A stretch of 64,000 bases of DNA from Eublepharis macularius (GCF_028583425.1 NC_072801.1:13226001-13290000); one strand, 5' to 3'. Counted from the first letter of the stretch, positions 11,274-35,472 are shown. Program-made: numbers and translations. The notes: a model not told the origin generated them from the letters alone.

Positions 11274-11589
11274 ACTACATACATTCAATATAACTCTAGC
11301 TCCACGCTTTGAACACAAGGTTTAACCATCCACTGTCCAAGAGCTTTGCCTCCCAGAAAACAACCTCTCCTAGGAGAACAGATCCGTGCAACAGAACCCC
11401 CAGTTTGAGCTCAGAAGACACCAAAACATAAGCTCGTAAATACCTGGATGCCACCCTGCAAAGCCTCCCTAAAGGCAATAGGGAATATTAGACTGGAAAC
11501 AATGCAATAGGGTATGCACTGAAGAAATCTGAAGAGCCATACAAAGATGAATACAGAGATGAAACACTGCAGAAAACAATTCCTAGATA

Positions 11590-11887
11590 TATTGTCGAAG
11601 GCTTTCACGGCCGGAGAACGATGGTTGTTGTGGGTTTTCCGGGCTGTATTGCCGTGGTCTTGGCATTGTAGTTCCTGATGTTTCGCCAGCAGCTGTGGCT
11701 GGCATCTTCAGAGGTGTAGCACAGTGTCACAATGACCTGCCAACATCTTTTCCACACTGTGACACTGAGAGATCTCTGTCTTTTGGTGCTACACCTCTGA
11801 AGATGCCAGCCACAGCTGCTGGCGAAACGTCAGGAACTACAATGCCAAGACCACGGCAATACAGCCCGGAAAACCCACAACAACCAT
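11590..11887. mobile_element. Penelope-like fold-back element with hammerhead arms, copy 1
   Basis: Flanked by the 12-bp direct repeat AATTCCTAGATA (11578-11589 and 11888-11899). The left arm (ATTGTCGAAGGCTTTCACGG onward) contains the complement of the right arm, so most of the element is palindromic. Each arm carries a hammerhead-like core, one per strand. The layout fits the terminal repeats of Penelope-like retroelements, in which hammerhead motifs are known. No reverse transcriptase is present. Confidence 0.7.
11794..11834 (+). ncRNA. Hammerhead ribozyme motif (Penelope-type)
   Basis: All core parts are in order: stem I CCT (11794-11796), CTGAAGA (11797-11803), stem II GCCAGC/GCTGGC (805-810 with 818-823, 7-nt loop), GAAA (11824-11827), then C-GTC (11828-11831) and stem I AGG (11832-11834). 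Stem III is only A-U plus C-G with no loop, a form that would work best as a dimer. A mirrored core lies on the - strand at about 11,671-11,718, with one stem III difference. Confidence 0.7.
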
Positions 11888-12034
11888 AATTCCTAGATAA
11901 TAGGGACATGCAATATTAAACAATGTGGAACTGCCCACAGGCGGGGTGGCACCTGCAAAAGGCCTTGTTCAGATGAGCGAAGCTGCCATGGCAGATCATA
12001 GGGGAGAGATGTTCCTATAGTATGAGGGGGCAAA

Positions 12035-12410
12035 GACCATGGCCAAAAATTTTATTTTTTAGATAGAAAATAGGGAATAGAAAGTAAAAGGAGGGGGGAT
12101 AGAAAGAGAAGAAAGAACAAGAAAAAAAGGAATTACATATCTATTACATTGCACCATTCACTCTAATACATGTCTTAGTATTCTGCTGATCAGCTGTTTG
12201 CAAATTTTTCCATTTGTCTTCTGTAATGTCCATAAAGGACCACATCTTAGTTGAAAATTAAATTTCTCCAAACTTATCTTGTATCCATTTTTAAAAAGGC
12301 TCCCAAATGTCATTATAGGTTGTAGTGTCCAATTCTTTCAATAAACTCGACAATTTGTCCATTTCAGCCGTCTCAAGTATTTTTTCGACCAGGTTTTCTT
12401 GTGTTGGGAT
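12035..12410 (-). mobile_element. L1 ORF2 C-terminal and 3'UTR fragment
   Basis: Read on the - strand, the end of an L1 ORF2-like frame is visible (ENLVEKILETAEMDKLSSLL, then NDIWEPFKNGYKISLEKF), followed by a purine-rich leader and A-rich end toward 12,035. It is 5'-truncated, as is usual for L1. Confidence 0.6.
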
Positions 12411-12824
12411 CAGTCTCTGAATTCTCTTTGAGGGGAGAATTACATATAGTGCCTTACAGCAGCATTAGAATGTTACTGTGGCATCAATCTAGGTGGCCAG
12501 GTCACCCACATCGAGGCAGGGGACCAGCTTCAAGGCTAGTATATAAATCGAATGTTGTTATTATTAGTATTATTAGTTTGAGTTGGGAGATTTTTTTGCA
12601 GCAGCAGCATTTACTTGCTACTCAAACAGTGCCAATCCAAATTCAAATGTAAAAACCTTTAATCACCGCCCTACCGCCCTACTCGCTATAGCTAGGTTCC
12701 CTAGCAAGCAAGCAGGTGCACTTTCCTACATACTTGTCCAAAGATTCTGGAAGGTTGAAGAGGCAGAACCCACAAAGCTTGTGGGCCTCTCAACCCCCTG
12801 ACTCCTGAGAACTAGGAGGGGGAG
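12411..12824 (+). repeat. SINE-like tail and spacer
   Basis: About 12,478-12,575 ends in AGTATATAAATCGAATGTTG plus (TTA)n, the same tail as near 41,380. The head is not recognisable. The remaining bases hold nothing identifiable. Confidence 0.35.
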
Positions 12825-13040
12825 AGCCCTTTGGAGGACCCTAGACATCCTCAAAGGGGCCCAAAATGGTCAGGATCAGGCCGCTGCTGAGCAGGAAAGT
12901 GATCCACCACCTGTCAGAGGCCCGATCTGGGCCGTTTTGGCCCCAATCCAGGATGAAATGGGCCCAAAATGGCCGAGAGTCAGGTGGGCAGGGCCACCTG
13001 ACATGTGACCTCTTTGGGGAACTGCCAGAACTACAACACA
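12825..13040 (-). mobile_element. hAT-type non-autonomous remnant
   Basis: Shares the segments GTGATCCACCACCTGTCAGA, GGGCCAAAA-type repeats and CACCTGACATGTGACCTCTT with the complete element at 52,142-52,588, in the opposite orientation. Termini are lost. Nothing is recognised in the following spacer to about 13,380. Confidence 0.5.
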
Positions 13041-13384
13041 GGCATGCACATTGCAGAGATTTTGCAAAAGGGTGAATGGACATAAAATTGATATCAAAAG
13101 TCACAACATTCAAAAACCAGTGGGAGAATATTTCAATTTGCTAGTTCTCAAATGGAGAAACTTCGCAGGAAAAACACGAGATTGCTGAAATTGAATTTAT
13201 TTGCAAATTTGGAACAATGGATCCCCCCTGGGTTCAATCAGGTCATAGGATTTTTCTTGTATTACAGAAGCTATTTTTCTGCACTTTACACTCAGGCTAA
13301 CTGCAACATGTATTATGGCTAGCTTCCTGACACTCCAGTTTACAATACCCCTCCAACCCTCTGTCTGAATTATAAGGACTGCTT

Positions 13385-13510
13385 CCTTTTCCCACTCCTT
13401 GTATCTAATGAAGGAAGCTCTGATGCTTGAAGGCTCATACCCTGGAAATCTAGTTGGTCTTTAAGATGCTACTGGACCCAAACCTTGTTCTTCTACTACA
13501 CACCAACACA
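13385..13510 (+). mobile_element. Penelope-like terminal fragment
   Basis: TAATGAAGGAAGCTCTGATG, then TAGTTGGTCTTTAAGATGCT and ACTGGACCC, matches the right arm of the hammerhead-bearing repeat (compare 35.38-35.47 kb) but is diverged. Confidence 0.5.
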
Positions 13511-13782
13511 GGTACCCACCTGAAACTATCATTATTTTCATATTATATATACATCTGCATTTTCTCCAGCCTGCAACAAGATGGACAGTTTCTCTTAACT
13601 ACCTCTAAGAGTTCAGAAGATAAGAAGCAAGAATGCAAATGACCAGGGGCAGGAGTTGCTTCTACAGTCCGAGGGAACATGCAGGGGAGAGGGAGATCAT
13701 ATCTGCAGTGGCACATGGGATATGATCTCCATCTCCCCCGCACTGCACAGAACAATTGAAAGGATTTCCTTGTACCAATACC

Positions 13783-14044
13783 CAGGGCTTTTTTTCTGGG
13801 AAAAGAGGTGGTGGAACTCAGTGGGTTGCCCTCGGAGAAAATGGTCACATGGGTGGGTGGCCCCGCCCCCTGATTTCCAGACAGAGGGGAGTTGAGATTG
13901 CCCTCTGTGCCGCTAGGAGGAATGGAGGGCAATCTAAACTCCCCTCTGTCTGGAGATCAGGGGGAGGGGCCACCCGCGCATGTGACCATTTTCAAGAGGT
14001 TCCGGAACTCCGTTCCACCGCGTTCCAGCTGAAAAAAAGCCCTG
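13783..14044. mobile_element. Fold-back hAT MITE (family A), copy 4
   Basis: Both family termini are present; flanking octamers CCAATACC and CCGATGCC differ only by two transitions, suggesting an older copy. Inverted arms meet near 13,905-13,930. Confidence 0.85.
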
Positions 14045-14399
14045 CCGATGCCAATGGCAAAACCTGGCATGTTCACATGATCTCAAGGTTAAAAGTGAAT
14101 GAAATCACATTCCTATGTCTCAAACTGAGAACAACAGCTGACAATTTCCGTTTGCGATTAGCTGCCACCAGCCCCTTAGCTCACAGCTAACAAAAAGGAT
14201 ATTTCCCTCCATAACAAACAACAAACATTTCTCTGGCCAGGAGATGGCACCATAGGATCACTTCTCAAAAGACCTCTGAACAGGAAGTGTAAAATTCTCA
14301 GGTTGTGTACTGCAAAATAACACCTATGCCTTCCCAAGCTCTTTCTTGGGAGCTGTTGTTTTTCTGTTCTGTATTACATATTCAATTCTAAACACTGGG

Positions 14400-16394
14400 T
14401 AACAATCTAATACAGATGAGGTGGAAGAAATGCTTAATACACCGATTGGTTCACATATGGGCCACTTTGAACTAGTTACAACTATGGATATTGACAGGAT
14501 TCTGGCATCTGTGAAGGTCTGTACATTGGATCCTTGCCTATCTTGGCTGCTAAAATCATGTAAGAATCACATAAACGAGCCCTTAAGGTCTATTGTAAAT
14601 CTGTCACTAACTAAGGGCACCTCTCCCCAACCGCTCAAACAGTGGTTATGTGCCCACTATTTAAAAAATATCCTTAGACGAAAATGACACAGCCAGTGAC
14701 AGCCCAATCTCTAATCTGCTTTTTCTAAGTAAAGTGATTGAGTGCAGTAGTTGACCAACTCCAGGTCTTCCTGGGTAACTCTGGTGGTTTGAATTTATTT
14801 CAGTTGGGATTCAGGCCAGGCTATGGGACGGAGATTGCTCTGGTGGCTTTAGATGATGATCTCTGCTTGAATTTAGACAAAGGCCTTTTTTTGTGTTACT
14901 CGTCATGGATCTGTCTGCAGCCTTTGATACAGTAGACCATGCTGTCTTGTTGAGGTGCCTGGAGACAGACGGGGTACCAAGGGATATGCCTTAGACTGGT
15001 TTAAATCATTTCTTATGGAACAGACTAAAAGGGTAGCTGTTGGGGACCAGCTATCTACAGAATGGGAATTATCTTGTGGGGTTCCACAGTGCACAATCTT
15101 ATCCCCCATGTTATTCAACCTCAGTGTAAAGCCTTTAGGAGAACTCATTTACAGCTATGGAACTGGATGCCATCAATATGAAGATGACACCCAGCTCTAT
15201 AACTTGCTATCCAAATCACCGCAAGATGCAGTAGAGATCTTCTGTCACTGTCCAACAGCAGTGGTCAAATGGCTGAAAGCAAACAAACTGAAACTGAACC
15301 CAGACAAGATGGAGATGACACTGGATGGGGAGGCAGAGATCTTGAAGAGCATCATACTCCCCACTTTCGATGGGGTTCATCTGACTCTTGCAGACTTAAT
15401 TAAGAGCCTAGGGGTTATATTGGATCCAGAGCTACTGTTAGAAAAGCAAATTAGGGCAGCTGCAAAAAACGCTTTCCAGAAACTCAGTCTAACCTACAAG
15501 ATGGCCTCCAACTCCAACATGGCCAATCTGACCACCTAGATTCATGCAATGGTAACACCGAGACTTGACTACTGTAATGCCCTGTACATAGGTCTCCCCT
15601 CTAAGTTAACTTAGAGAGCCCAGTTGGTGTAGAACAGTACAGCTTGGCTATTATCAGGAAGACCGTGAATATTTCTCCCATTCTACAGTCACTTCATTGG
15701 CTACTTATCAGTTACTGAGCCCAATTCAAGGTATTGGCTATCACCTACAAAGCTCTTCATGGCCTTGGACCACCATATCTACAGGGCCACCTCCCTCCTG
15801 AAATTCCACTATGGCAGCTTCATTCATCCAAACAAAAACTTCTGCAGCTGCCACTTTGCACACAGGCAAAATCAACAGCTGCCCATAAGGGTGCACTGTC
15901 TGTGGTGGCCACCACTTTCTAGAATGGCCTGCCTGAGGAGGTTAGAAAAGCGCCCACTCTCCTGGCCCTCCACAAACGATGCAAAACTGAATTATTCAAG
16001 AGGGCTTTTTCCTCAGATACGAGGGCTGTATTGTAAGGAAATGGTGGCAAACAGCTCCATTAGTAAAGTGATAAGGAAGGACTATAGACGGGATTGCTAT
16101 TGCTGTAAATATTGAGAAGCCATAGACTTCTCTACTATTGCTGTATGTATGATGCTACTGAGTAGTTTCTATGTTGTTTAATATGTCAGTCGTAGAATTG
16201 TTTATGCTCTGTTTCAGCATTCCTTCAGCTCTGTATTGGATTTCTATTGGTTTTTAAATCTTTGCAAATGTGTTTATACCCATTACGTGTTTATTTAAAT
16301 GTCTTTGACACTGACTGTACTGACTCACACTGTATAATCCACCTTGAGTCTCAGTGAAAAAGAAGAATTATATATAATGAAATAAATAAATGAA
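14400..16394 (+). mobile_element. L2/CR1-group LINE, 5'-truncated ORF2
   Basis: Reverse-transcriptase landmarks in order: ILASVK...LDPCLSWLLKS (about 14,500), FQLGFRPGYGTEIALVALDD (about 14,800), DLSAAFDTVDHA (about 14,920), LSCGVPQCTILSPMLFNL (about 15,075) and YEDDTQLYNL (about 15,180, the catalytic YxDD), then LKLNPDKMEM. The C-terminal part holds AITYKALHGLGPPYLQGHLP (about 15,740). The 3' end reads CCTTGAGTCTCAGTG and closes with AATAAATAAA. The frame shifts several times (for example around 14,930 and 15,540) and stops occur, so it is inactive. Orientation + . Confidence 0.8.
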
Positions 16395-16452
16395 AGACAC
16401 AACAGAAGGCACCCTCCTTTTCTTGGCTGGTTCCTATTGTGACGTTCTAAAC

Positions 16453-17348
16453 CAGGGGTTCTTAACTGGTGTCCACAGACCTTCCCCCAGGGGTCCATGG
16501 ACAGATTTCAGGGGGGCCCTGAACTTGGATGAGGGGAACATCACATCTATATTTTCACTAATCCCACTGAAATTATGTATTTTATTTTATTCCTTTAAAA
16601 AACATTATTCTGAGCAGGGATCCCATAGGCTTCACCAGGCTACCCAAAGGTTCGATGGCACAAAAAAGGCAGGGCCGTATTATTCATAAGGCTGACTAGG
16701 CTGAAGCCTAGGGGCCCCACAGGGACTAGGGGCCTGTCAATTTTTTTTTTGCTTAGGCACCCCCACACATAAATTACAATTAACTGATTCTCTTATTGAA
16801 GTGAAACAAATTGTCTCTTTTACTAGAACAATTATCCATAAATTAGATATATTTTTCATAAAAGTTTTATTCACTTCATAATATTACAGTAGGCAAAAAG
16901 GTAAAGGTGCAAGCACCGAGTCATTAACGACAAATGGGGGGACATCGCATCACAACGTTGTCTCAGCAGACTTTTTGTCATGAGGTGGTTTGCCATTACA
17001 GTAATGAACAATTATACTCTAAACTATGTGCTACCTTTGTAACTTCTGGCTGGGATTCAGCTTGCTGTCTCCAAGTCCAGTCCAGTCAGGCCTGGCACCA
17101 GAAGGGAACCTGGGGGTAGGCTACCATTTTGTTGGGCAGGTGTGACCCCGCTTGGGCTCTCCACAACCTTCAGGATGGGAAACCTGACAAGAACGGCACC
17201 TGGGAAGGTTTCCCACTACAATAACCCACCTGAGAGTCTCGAATTCCTCCACAGCTGGACCACCAGCTAAGGTGCGAGGCAAGTTCCAACAACTCCTCCG
17301 GACTCTCCCCCCATCCTCAGTTACCACTGTTAGGCTATATCAGGGGTC
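16453..17348. mobile_element. hAT-type remnants, two adjoining
   Basis: CAGGGGTTCTTAACTGGTGT at 16,453, with GGTCCATGGACAG, is the end of a widespread vertebrate hAT-Charlie-like family. At 16,671 CAGGGCCGTATTATTCATAA begins another hAT-like end. Right limits are unclear, and nothing else was recognised up to 17,348. Confidence 0.45.
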
Positions 17349-20215
17349 CCCAACCTGCGGCCCGTGGGCCACATGCGGCCCCCAAGCTTTTTCTGTGCGG
17401 CCCTCCAACCTGCTTATTTGCTGCAATCACTCTCAAGGCATTTTCCCTCAGACCCACAGTTATTCTTCCTGCTTCAAAAGGCACGAGCTACTGCTGTTGT
17501 TCGTGTCCCTTTCTTACAAAAAACACAACAGCAACATTGTTTCTTCTAATCTTCATGGTTCCTTCTGCCAGCCCCCCCTTGGCCTTATCCTCCATACTAG
17601 CATTTTGGCCATCTGGGGTGCTTTGCTGGCTACCCAGCAAAAAGTTGGGTGCTTTACTCAACGTTTACACTCCCCCTCTCCATGCCTTACCGTGTTGATG
17701 GCTATATAGGTGTATAAAGCAGCTGTGTGAAAGAGTACAGGAGATGTCTTTTGCAAAAAAAAAAAAAAAAAGTGGGAAAAGGACAGTAAAGGGTTGGTAT
17801 TTTTGCAAAAAAAAAAAAAAAGGATACAAAGTGTTTTGCATGCTGAACATTTCTAGAGGCTCCACCCATCAAGGTTATTCCAAGTTGCTTCCAAGGTTAC
17901 TGGTGAGGTTGCTGCTGCAGGCAGCAAGTCAGGAGCTGGTTGCTCTGACTTGTTGCCTTGCTTGCTTCTGCCTCTCCTCCCGCACTCACTCCCGCTAGGA
18001 ATCTTCTCATGCATCAGGGACTGCAGGAGCCTGTGAGTGGCCCCTTGGGTTGAGCGCGAAGGAGCACTCCCTTAGCAGGGAAGCCTATGGGGATCCCCCT
18101 TCCCACATGTTCCTCCAGCCAAGTTCCCCTCTGCCTGGCTGCCATTCTGCTTCTCATGATTGAGGCTTGGCTGATGGGCAGTGATGTGTATGTACACCCT
18201 GCATACTATTTGAAGGCAACTTAATGGCCTGTCTTCTGCTCCAGGCAGGAGGCTGACCTTTCATTCACTCTTTCTATCTGCCCTTTTTTGGGGGATCCCC
18301 CAAAGTATTAGCATGTGTCGATTTAAACCTCAAAGCAGTGTGTTTATTAAGAAATAACTGTCATAGTATTCAACGTACTTAGGACTGCAACTCTGCCATC
18401 TGGTAGGTCAGATTCATAATCCATTTTTAAAAAATTCTTCATAGCCTGTGCATATGCCACAATGCTCCTGAGAACGGTAGAGGCAGGGGTCTCTTCTCTT
18501 CTTTACCACAGTTGAAATGAACCTCCCCAGCTAATAGCAGCTAGAGTGGGGCGAGTTTAGATCCCTAAAACTTTACTTTTAATATTTTTATTTTTTTCAA
18601 GGATAATACTGAAATTCTGCAACTGCTGCTCTACTAAAAAAATTGTAAGTTATCTCCAAAAGAAAGTGCTGTTTCAAAGAAATGAAAAATTGTAGATGAG
18701 CACCATGTCTTTAATGACAACTGGACTACTGAGTACTTGTTTTAAACAAAGATAAATCAGTTTGTCTGATATGTCTTGAAACTGCCTCAGTATTAAAGGT
18801 GTACAGTGTTAGAAGGCACTTTGAATCCTGTCACAAAAGCTACTCAATATATCAAAGAGGGGTGCAAGTGAACAAGATAAATTCTCTTTAAAAAAATCAA
18901 TGTTTTTGCAGCAAAATAGTTTTAGAAAGCACTTTGAGGAGAATCTATCTACTGTGAGGGCCAGCTATCATTGTTGCTAAATGTATTGCTGTGAGTGGTA
19001 GGCCATTCACTGATGGTGAATTTGTTAAAAAGTCCATGGTTAAAGTAATGGAGGAAATATGTCCTGATAAGGTATCTTGTGGTAGTTGTGTCAGTTTATT
19101 GGCATCTACAATCACCAGACATGTTGAAGAACTAGGAAAAGAGCTGCATATGTCACTGATTCCCAAGGCAAAAAGTTTTGATTTTTTTTCTTTGGCATTA
19201 GATGAGAGCAATGACATTATAGACACTGCTCAACTACTAATATTTATCAGGGAAATAAATTCCAGCTTCAGAATTACAGAAGAGTTGTATACCCTGCAGA
19301 GTTTGAAAGACACTACAACTCCAGAAAACATATTCTTGAAGGTGTGTAAATCAGTAGAAAATCTTGGTCTGAGTTGGGATAAATTGAAAAGCATCACAAG
19401 TGATGGTGCAAGAAATACGGTGGGAAGTAAAACTGGTGTAGTTGCAAGAATCAATGAAGAGGTATCGAAATTAAACAGTACACTTCCCATGCAATTTCAC
19501 TGCACATCATCCATCAGCAAGCCTTGCGTAGTAAGATTCTTCAGTGGGAAAGCGTGATGCATATTGTTGTATCCAGGATTAATAACATCAGGCATCATGG
19601 CCTTACTCATCAACAGTTTCAAAATTTTCTCTCAGAGATAGATGCAAAATATGGAGACATACTGAACCATGCAGAAGTCAGGTGGCTTAGCAGAGGCAAA
19701 GTCCTCAAAAGTTTTTTCAGTCTTCGTCATGAAGCGGATGTCTTTCTCAAGGAGAAAAGTCTAGAAGTACTTTCTGACCCTGGATGGATTTTTGATTTAG
19801 GAAGCAAGTTAGTGAAAGAAACTTGTCAAACTTCTCATGCTGCAATGAACTAAAATTTGAGAAGGACAGGAATTTGCAATTCCATGTTGAAGGACATGTC
19901 GAAGCACTGAACCTATTTCAGGTGGAATTCCAGAACAGATTCACTGATTGCCATAAGCACAGAAAGGAAATAAGAATGTTTCAAAATCCATTTGAAGTAG
20001 CCCCAAAAGATGCAAGTAACTTTTTTCAGATGGAACAAATTGATTTGCAAGCCACTGATCTTCCCAGAGACATTTACAAAGAAAATAGTCTGTTCAATTT
20101 CTATTGCGGTCTACCTGGTACATTTATCAACCTAAAGACATTTGCTGTAGGATTGTTCACAGTCTTTGGCACCACATACACCTGTGAAAAAACAGCCCTG
20201 CAAAAATAATACAAC
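17349..20215 (+). mobile_element. Fossil hAT (Charlie-like) DNA transposon
   Basis: The left terminus CAGGGGTCCCCAACCTGCGG at 17,349 is a classic hAT end. About 1.3 kb of non-coding sequence leads to transposase remains at 18,680-20,209. The right terminal repeat is not seen; the element appears cut just after the transposase stop near 20,209. Two A-runs (about 17,755 and 17,806) lie in its 5' region. Confidence 0.6.
18680..20209 (+). pseudogene. hAT transposase (BED-finger, GTF2IRD2/Charlie8-type), decayed
   Basis: Around 18,690-18,830 the frames give a BED-type finger (CLICLETASVLKVYSVRRHFES with CxxC and HxxxxH). From 18,991 a 188-codon frame carries the RNase-H-like core (FFSLALDESNDIIDTAQLLIFIR, ITSDGARNTVGSKTGVV). 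The next frame from about 19,524 has HAEVRWLSRGKVLKSFFSLR, and a third from about 19,823 the hAT C-terminal dimerisation start (NLKTFAVGLFTVFGTTYTCEK). It uses three frames and lacks the final part. The resemblance is to the transposase domesticated in mammalian GTF2IRD2, but here the frame is broken and there is no sign of host use. Confidence 0.7.
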
Positions 20216-20469
20216 CCCAGTAACACCCGCCAATCACCATACACACACATACACACCACTTATAGACTGATTGTTCACATACAACCTTTGTGATTACCTT
20301 TTTCAAAGTGGTAAGAGCACATGAAGTATTACCAAGCTCCCCAGCAACCAGCCTCTTCCTCAACTGCCTGGCTCTAGTTACCGACTCCGCTCTGCTGGGC
20401 TAAGCCAGTTAACTCAGGGGGGCTGCACAAGACCACAACCTGAACGAGGGAGATATTATAAAAGTAAAC

Positions 20470-21094
20470 CCTAAAATGCCCTCAAGCCTCCCAGGCGCTG
20501 GCTGGCGTGTCTGGGCACTCCTTACCGAGGGGCCCCCGCCAGGCCGCTTCGCGCCGAGCCGACCCCGCGTGCCCAGGAGCGGCGCGTCCAGGCGCTTTTC
20601 CCTCACGCCGCTCGCCGGCCGCCCTCAGAGTTCGGCTCCGGAAGCCGCGCCGGGCCCCCGTTGGCCGCCAAGGCAGGCCCGCTGCTCAGCTCCGGCGAGG
20701 CCTCCCAATCCCCTCGCCTCAGAGAAAGCCTCGCTTCGCAGCCCCCGGAGGAGGGACGAGGCCGCTGCGGACGTCCCCGGAGCTCCCCCGCCGGCAAAGC
20801 GGCTCCGGGCGGCCCCCCAGGCTGCGGCGCGGCGCGGGCGAGGCGCGGCGGCCTCCTCTTTCCCCGCCCTGCGGAGGCCGCGTCGGGGCGGCGCCTGCCC
20901 GCCCGCCCGCCCGCCCGCCTCTCGCGCTGGGCCAGTCGGCGGCCGGCTGCGCTGCTGCTGCTGCTGCTGCGACGGGCGGCGGAGGCCCGGGCCGGGCTGT
21001 GGCGGTGCGGCGAGGCCGGGGCGATCGGTGCCCGCCGGGCTCCTCCTCCGCGAGGGCCGGCGGCGGCTGCTTGGGCTGCTTCTGCCTGGGCGGC
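20470..21094 (+). promoter_or_regulatory. STUB1 CpG-island promoter and 5'UTR
   Basis: Very high GC and CpG from about 20,480 into exon 1, in contrast with AT-rich spacer before it. It includes a (CCCG)n run at about 20,898-20,920 and a (GCT)n run of about seven units at 20,951-20,970. The exact start site cannot be seen. Long open frames on both strands here reflect GC richness and are not genes. Confidence 0.75.
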
Positions 21095-33253
<12,159 letters not shown>

Positions 33254-34284
33254 CGAAACAAGGGGAGAAGGCCAGGCCTGCTCGCCCGTACCCTCACGGC
33301 TGCCCCAGCCATGGCAGCGAAGGCACATCATGGACCGCTCTCCGAGCTAGCTGGGCCAGCAAAATGCCTTATTGTCTGTTTTGCTATCTGCCTCTCCTTC
33401 CTTTTCCCGCTTTTGATACCAGAGCTGCTTTGGCTGGCATTGCTAGGTTAGGGCATTCGCTCACTGAAGGGCAAGGGTCATGGGATGGCTCGTTCTCTCT
33501 GTCCACTTCCGGGCAGCTTTCCGACAGGGCGAACGGGAGCGAGGACCCCAGCTTGGCCTTCAGAAGGGTGAAGAAATCCAGCCCCACAGGGGACCGCTCT
33601 AAGAGGGCTCTTTCCAGTAATGCTTTCCCAAGGACCCTGAGGAGCACCCTGAAGACTGGAACTCCTTTGGAAGCTGCCGCAGGAGGACGCTCGGGCACCG
33701 AACCCGCGCCCAGCTCTCCAGCGAACACCCGTTTCTTCCCATTGCCACGCTGCTGTTTGAAGGTCCGTCTTCTGGAGCAAGCGCAAAGCTTGCTGTGAGA
33801 AGCCACATGCTTTCCCTCACCCCCTCCTCCGCTTGCTTTGAGCTGTCGTTTCTGGCCTCCTTTCTTTCTGTACAAAGTTGCATTTCCATATTCCATCTCC
33901 TGTCTGTCCGGGATAGCTGTTGTATCTTTGTAAATAAATAGCCTCTTGTTTCAAGGCAGGGGCATTTAGAAATAATTATTTTATCAACATTGACTGGAAT
34001 TTGGGTTTGTTCTGGGTAGACGATACACCTGTCTAGGGGGTGAGGTAGAGAGAGAGACGATTTTGGCTCCTTTCAGGTAGCTGTTTCCCCATAAACCAAT
34101 CTGTGAAAGTTCATAATGCTTTTTAATTACCCCTCTTCTCCCCCCCCCCCCCCCCGGAATAATACCTGTATGTCTTGGAACATTGAGGGGAATTTAGAGA
34201 CTTCTTTTTAAAAGGAGGCAGTGGCAGGCCTGCTGTCTAGCTTCAGTGAACTATGTTGCAATGTCATCCATGCTGTTAAATAAA
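33254..34284 (+). promoter_or_regulatory. STUB1 3'UTR with two polyadenylation signals
   Basis: AATAAA at 33933-33938 is about 680 bases after the stop, and a second is at 34279-34284. A poly-C run lies at 34,141-34,156 between them. Use of both is inferred, not shown. From 34,285 to 34,680 nothing is recognised. Confidence 0.6.
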
Positions 34285-34687
34285 TATTTGAGTAAGCAGC
34301 ATTAATAAGCCTGGCTGTTTCATGGCTGAAGTTTAAGAAGGCAAGGAGACAGTTCTCCCCTCCTTGTTTCTGCTGGGCTGAGGGGAGGGGGGCTTCCTTT
34401 GAAAATGAAATCCAGACTGTAGTAGAAGCTCCACTGTGTCGGGTCATGCCTTTTGCTTCTGCTATGGATTATTTTGAACACAGAGAGGAGGCCCTATGTG
34501 ATTACAAGCAGCCCGTCAGCCAACCGTGACTGAAGTTTGTACAGCCTTCCCTCTCCCAAATGGCAGACCCACAATTTCAATTGTGCTGTAATATGACCCT
34601 CTCTGATGAGACTTATTGCCAGGTGATGTTGGTCATGTCACACTCGTTCTACTGGGAAGATTTTGCATGGAAGAGAAGCTAGTCTAT

Positions 34688-35472
34688 CTGATCCAGAGGA
34701 GTTAGCCGTGTTAGTCTGTAGTAGCAAAATCAAAAAGAGTCCAGTAGCACCTTTAAGATTAACCAACTTTATTGTAGCATAAGCTTTTGAGAATCACAGT
34801 TCTCTTCGTCAGATGCATGGAGGGCAAGAAGAAACTGGTCAGATATATAGGTGGAGAGGGGAGGGAGGAGTAGATGCAAACAGTAGCTTCTGATATGGAG
34901 ATCAGTTTGCTTCTGTTAAGGAAGTCAGTTACTTCTGATAATGAGATAACCATTCATAGTCTCTATTCAATCCCAGCTTGACTGAGTCAAATTTACATAT
35001 GAATTCCAAATCAGCAGCTTCCCATTGGATTTTGTCTTTGAAAGGTTTCTGTTGAACTACAGTGACCTTTAAGTCCTTGATGGAGTGTCCTGGTGGATTG
35101 AAGTGTTCTCCCACTGGTTTCTGGACGTTGCCATTTCTAATGTCAGATTTGTGTCATTTATTCTTTTGCGCAGAGGTTGGCTGGTTTGTCCAGTGTACAG
35201 AGCAGATGGACATTGTTGGCACATGAGGGCATATATCACATTGGAGGATGAGCAGTTGTAAGAGCCAGAGACAGTGTAGTTGACGCTATTGGGTCCTGTA
35301 ATTGTATTCTCTGGGTAGATATAAGGGCAGAGCCCTCCCCTCTCCACCTATATATCTGACAAGTTTCTTCTTGCCCTCCATGCATCTGACGAAGAGAACT
35401 GTGATTCTCGAAAGCTTATGCTACAAGAAAGTTGGTTAGTCTTAAAGGTGCTACTGGACTCTTTTTGATTGG
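34688..35472 (-). mobile_element. Penelope-like element fossil with GIY-YIG endonuclease remains
   Basis: The two ends are inverted copies of the same repeat (GATCCAGAGGAGTTAGCCGT side at 34,691 and TTAAAGGTGCTACTGGACTC side at about 35,441). Between them the - strand shows C-terminal endonuclease remains: NVIYALMCQQCPSALYTGQT then LRKRI (GIY-YIG fold with paired cysteines), GEHFNPPGHSIKDLKVTV and AADLEFICKFDSVKLGLNRD. That combination is diagnostic of Penelope-like retroelements. The reverse transcriptase is missing and the copy is broken. Confidence 0.8.
35381..35421 (+). ncRNA. Hammerhead ribozyme motif (Penelope-type)
   Basis: Stem I TGCAT (35381-35385) pairs with ATGC (35418-35421). The core is CTGACGA (35386-35392), stem II GAGAA/TTCTC (35394-35398 with 35405-35409), GAAA (35410-35413), then GCTT, in which AGCU forms a two-pair stem III and CUU is the cleavage triplet. 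All core bases fit the hammerhead consensus. Confidence 0.7.
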
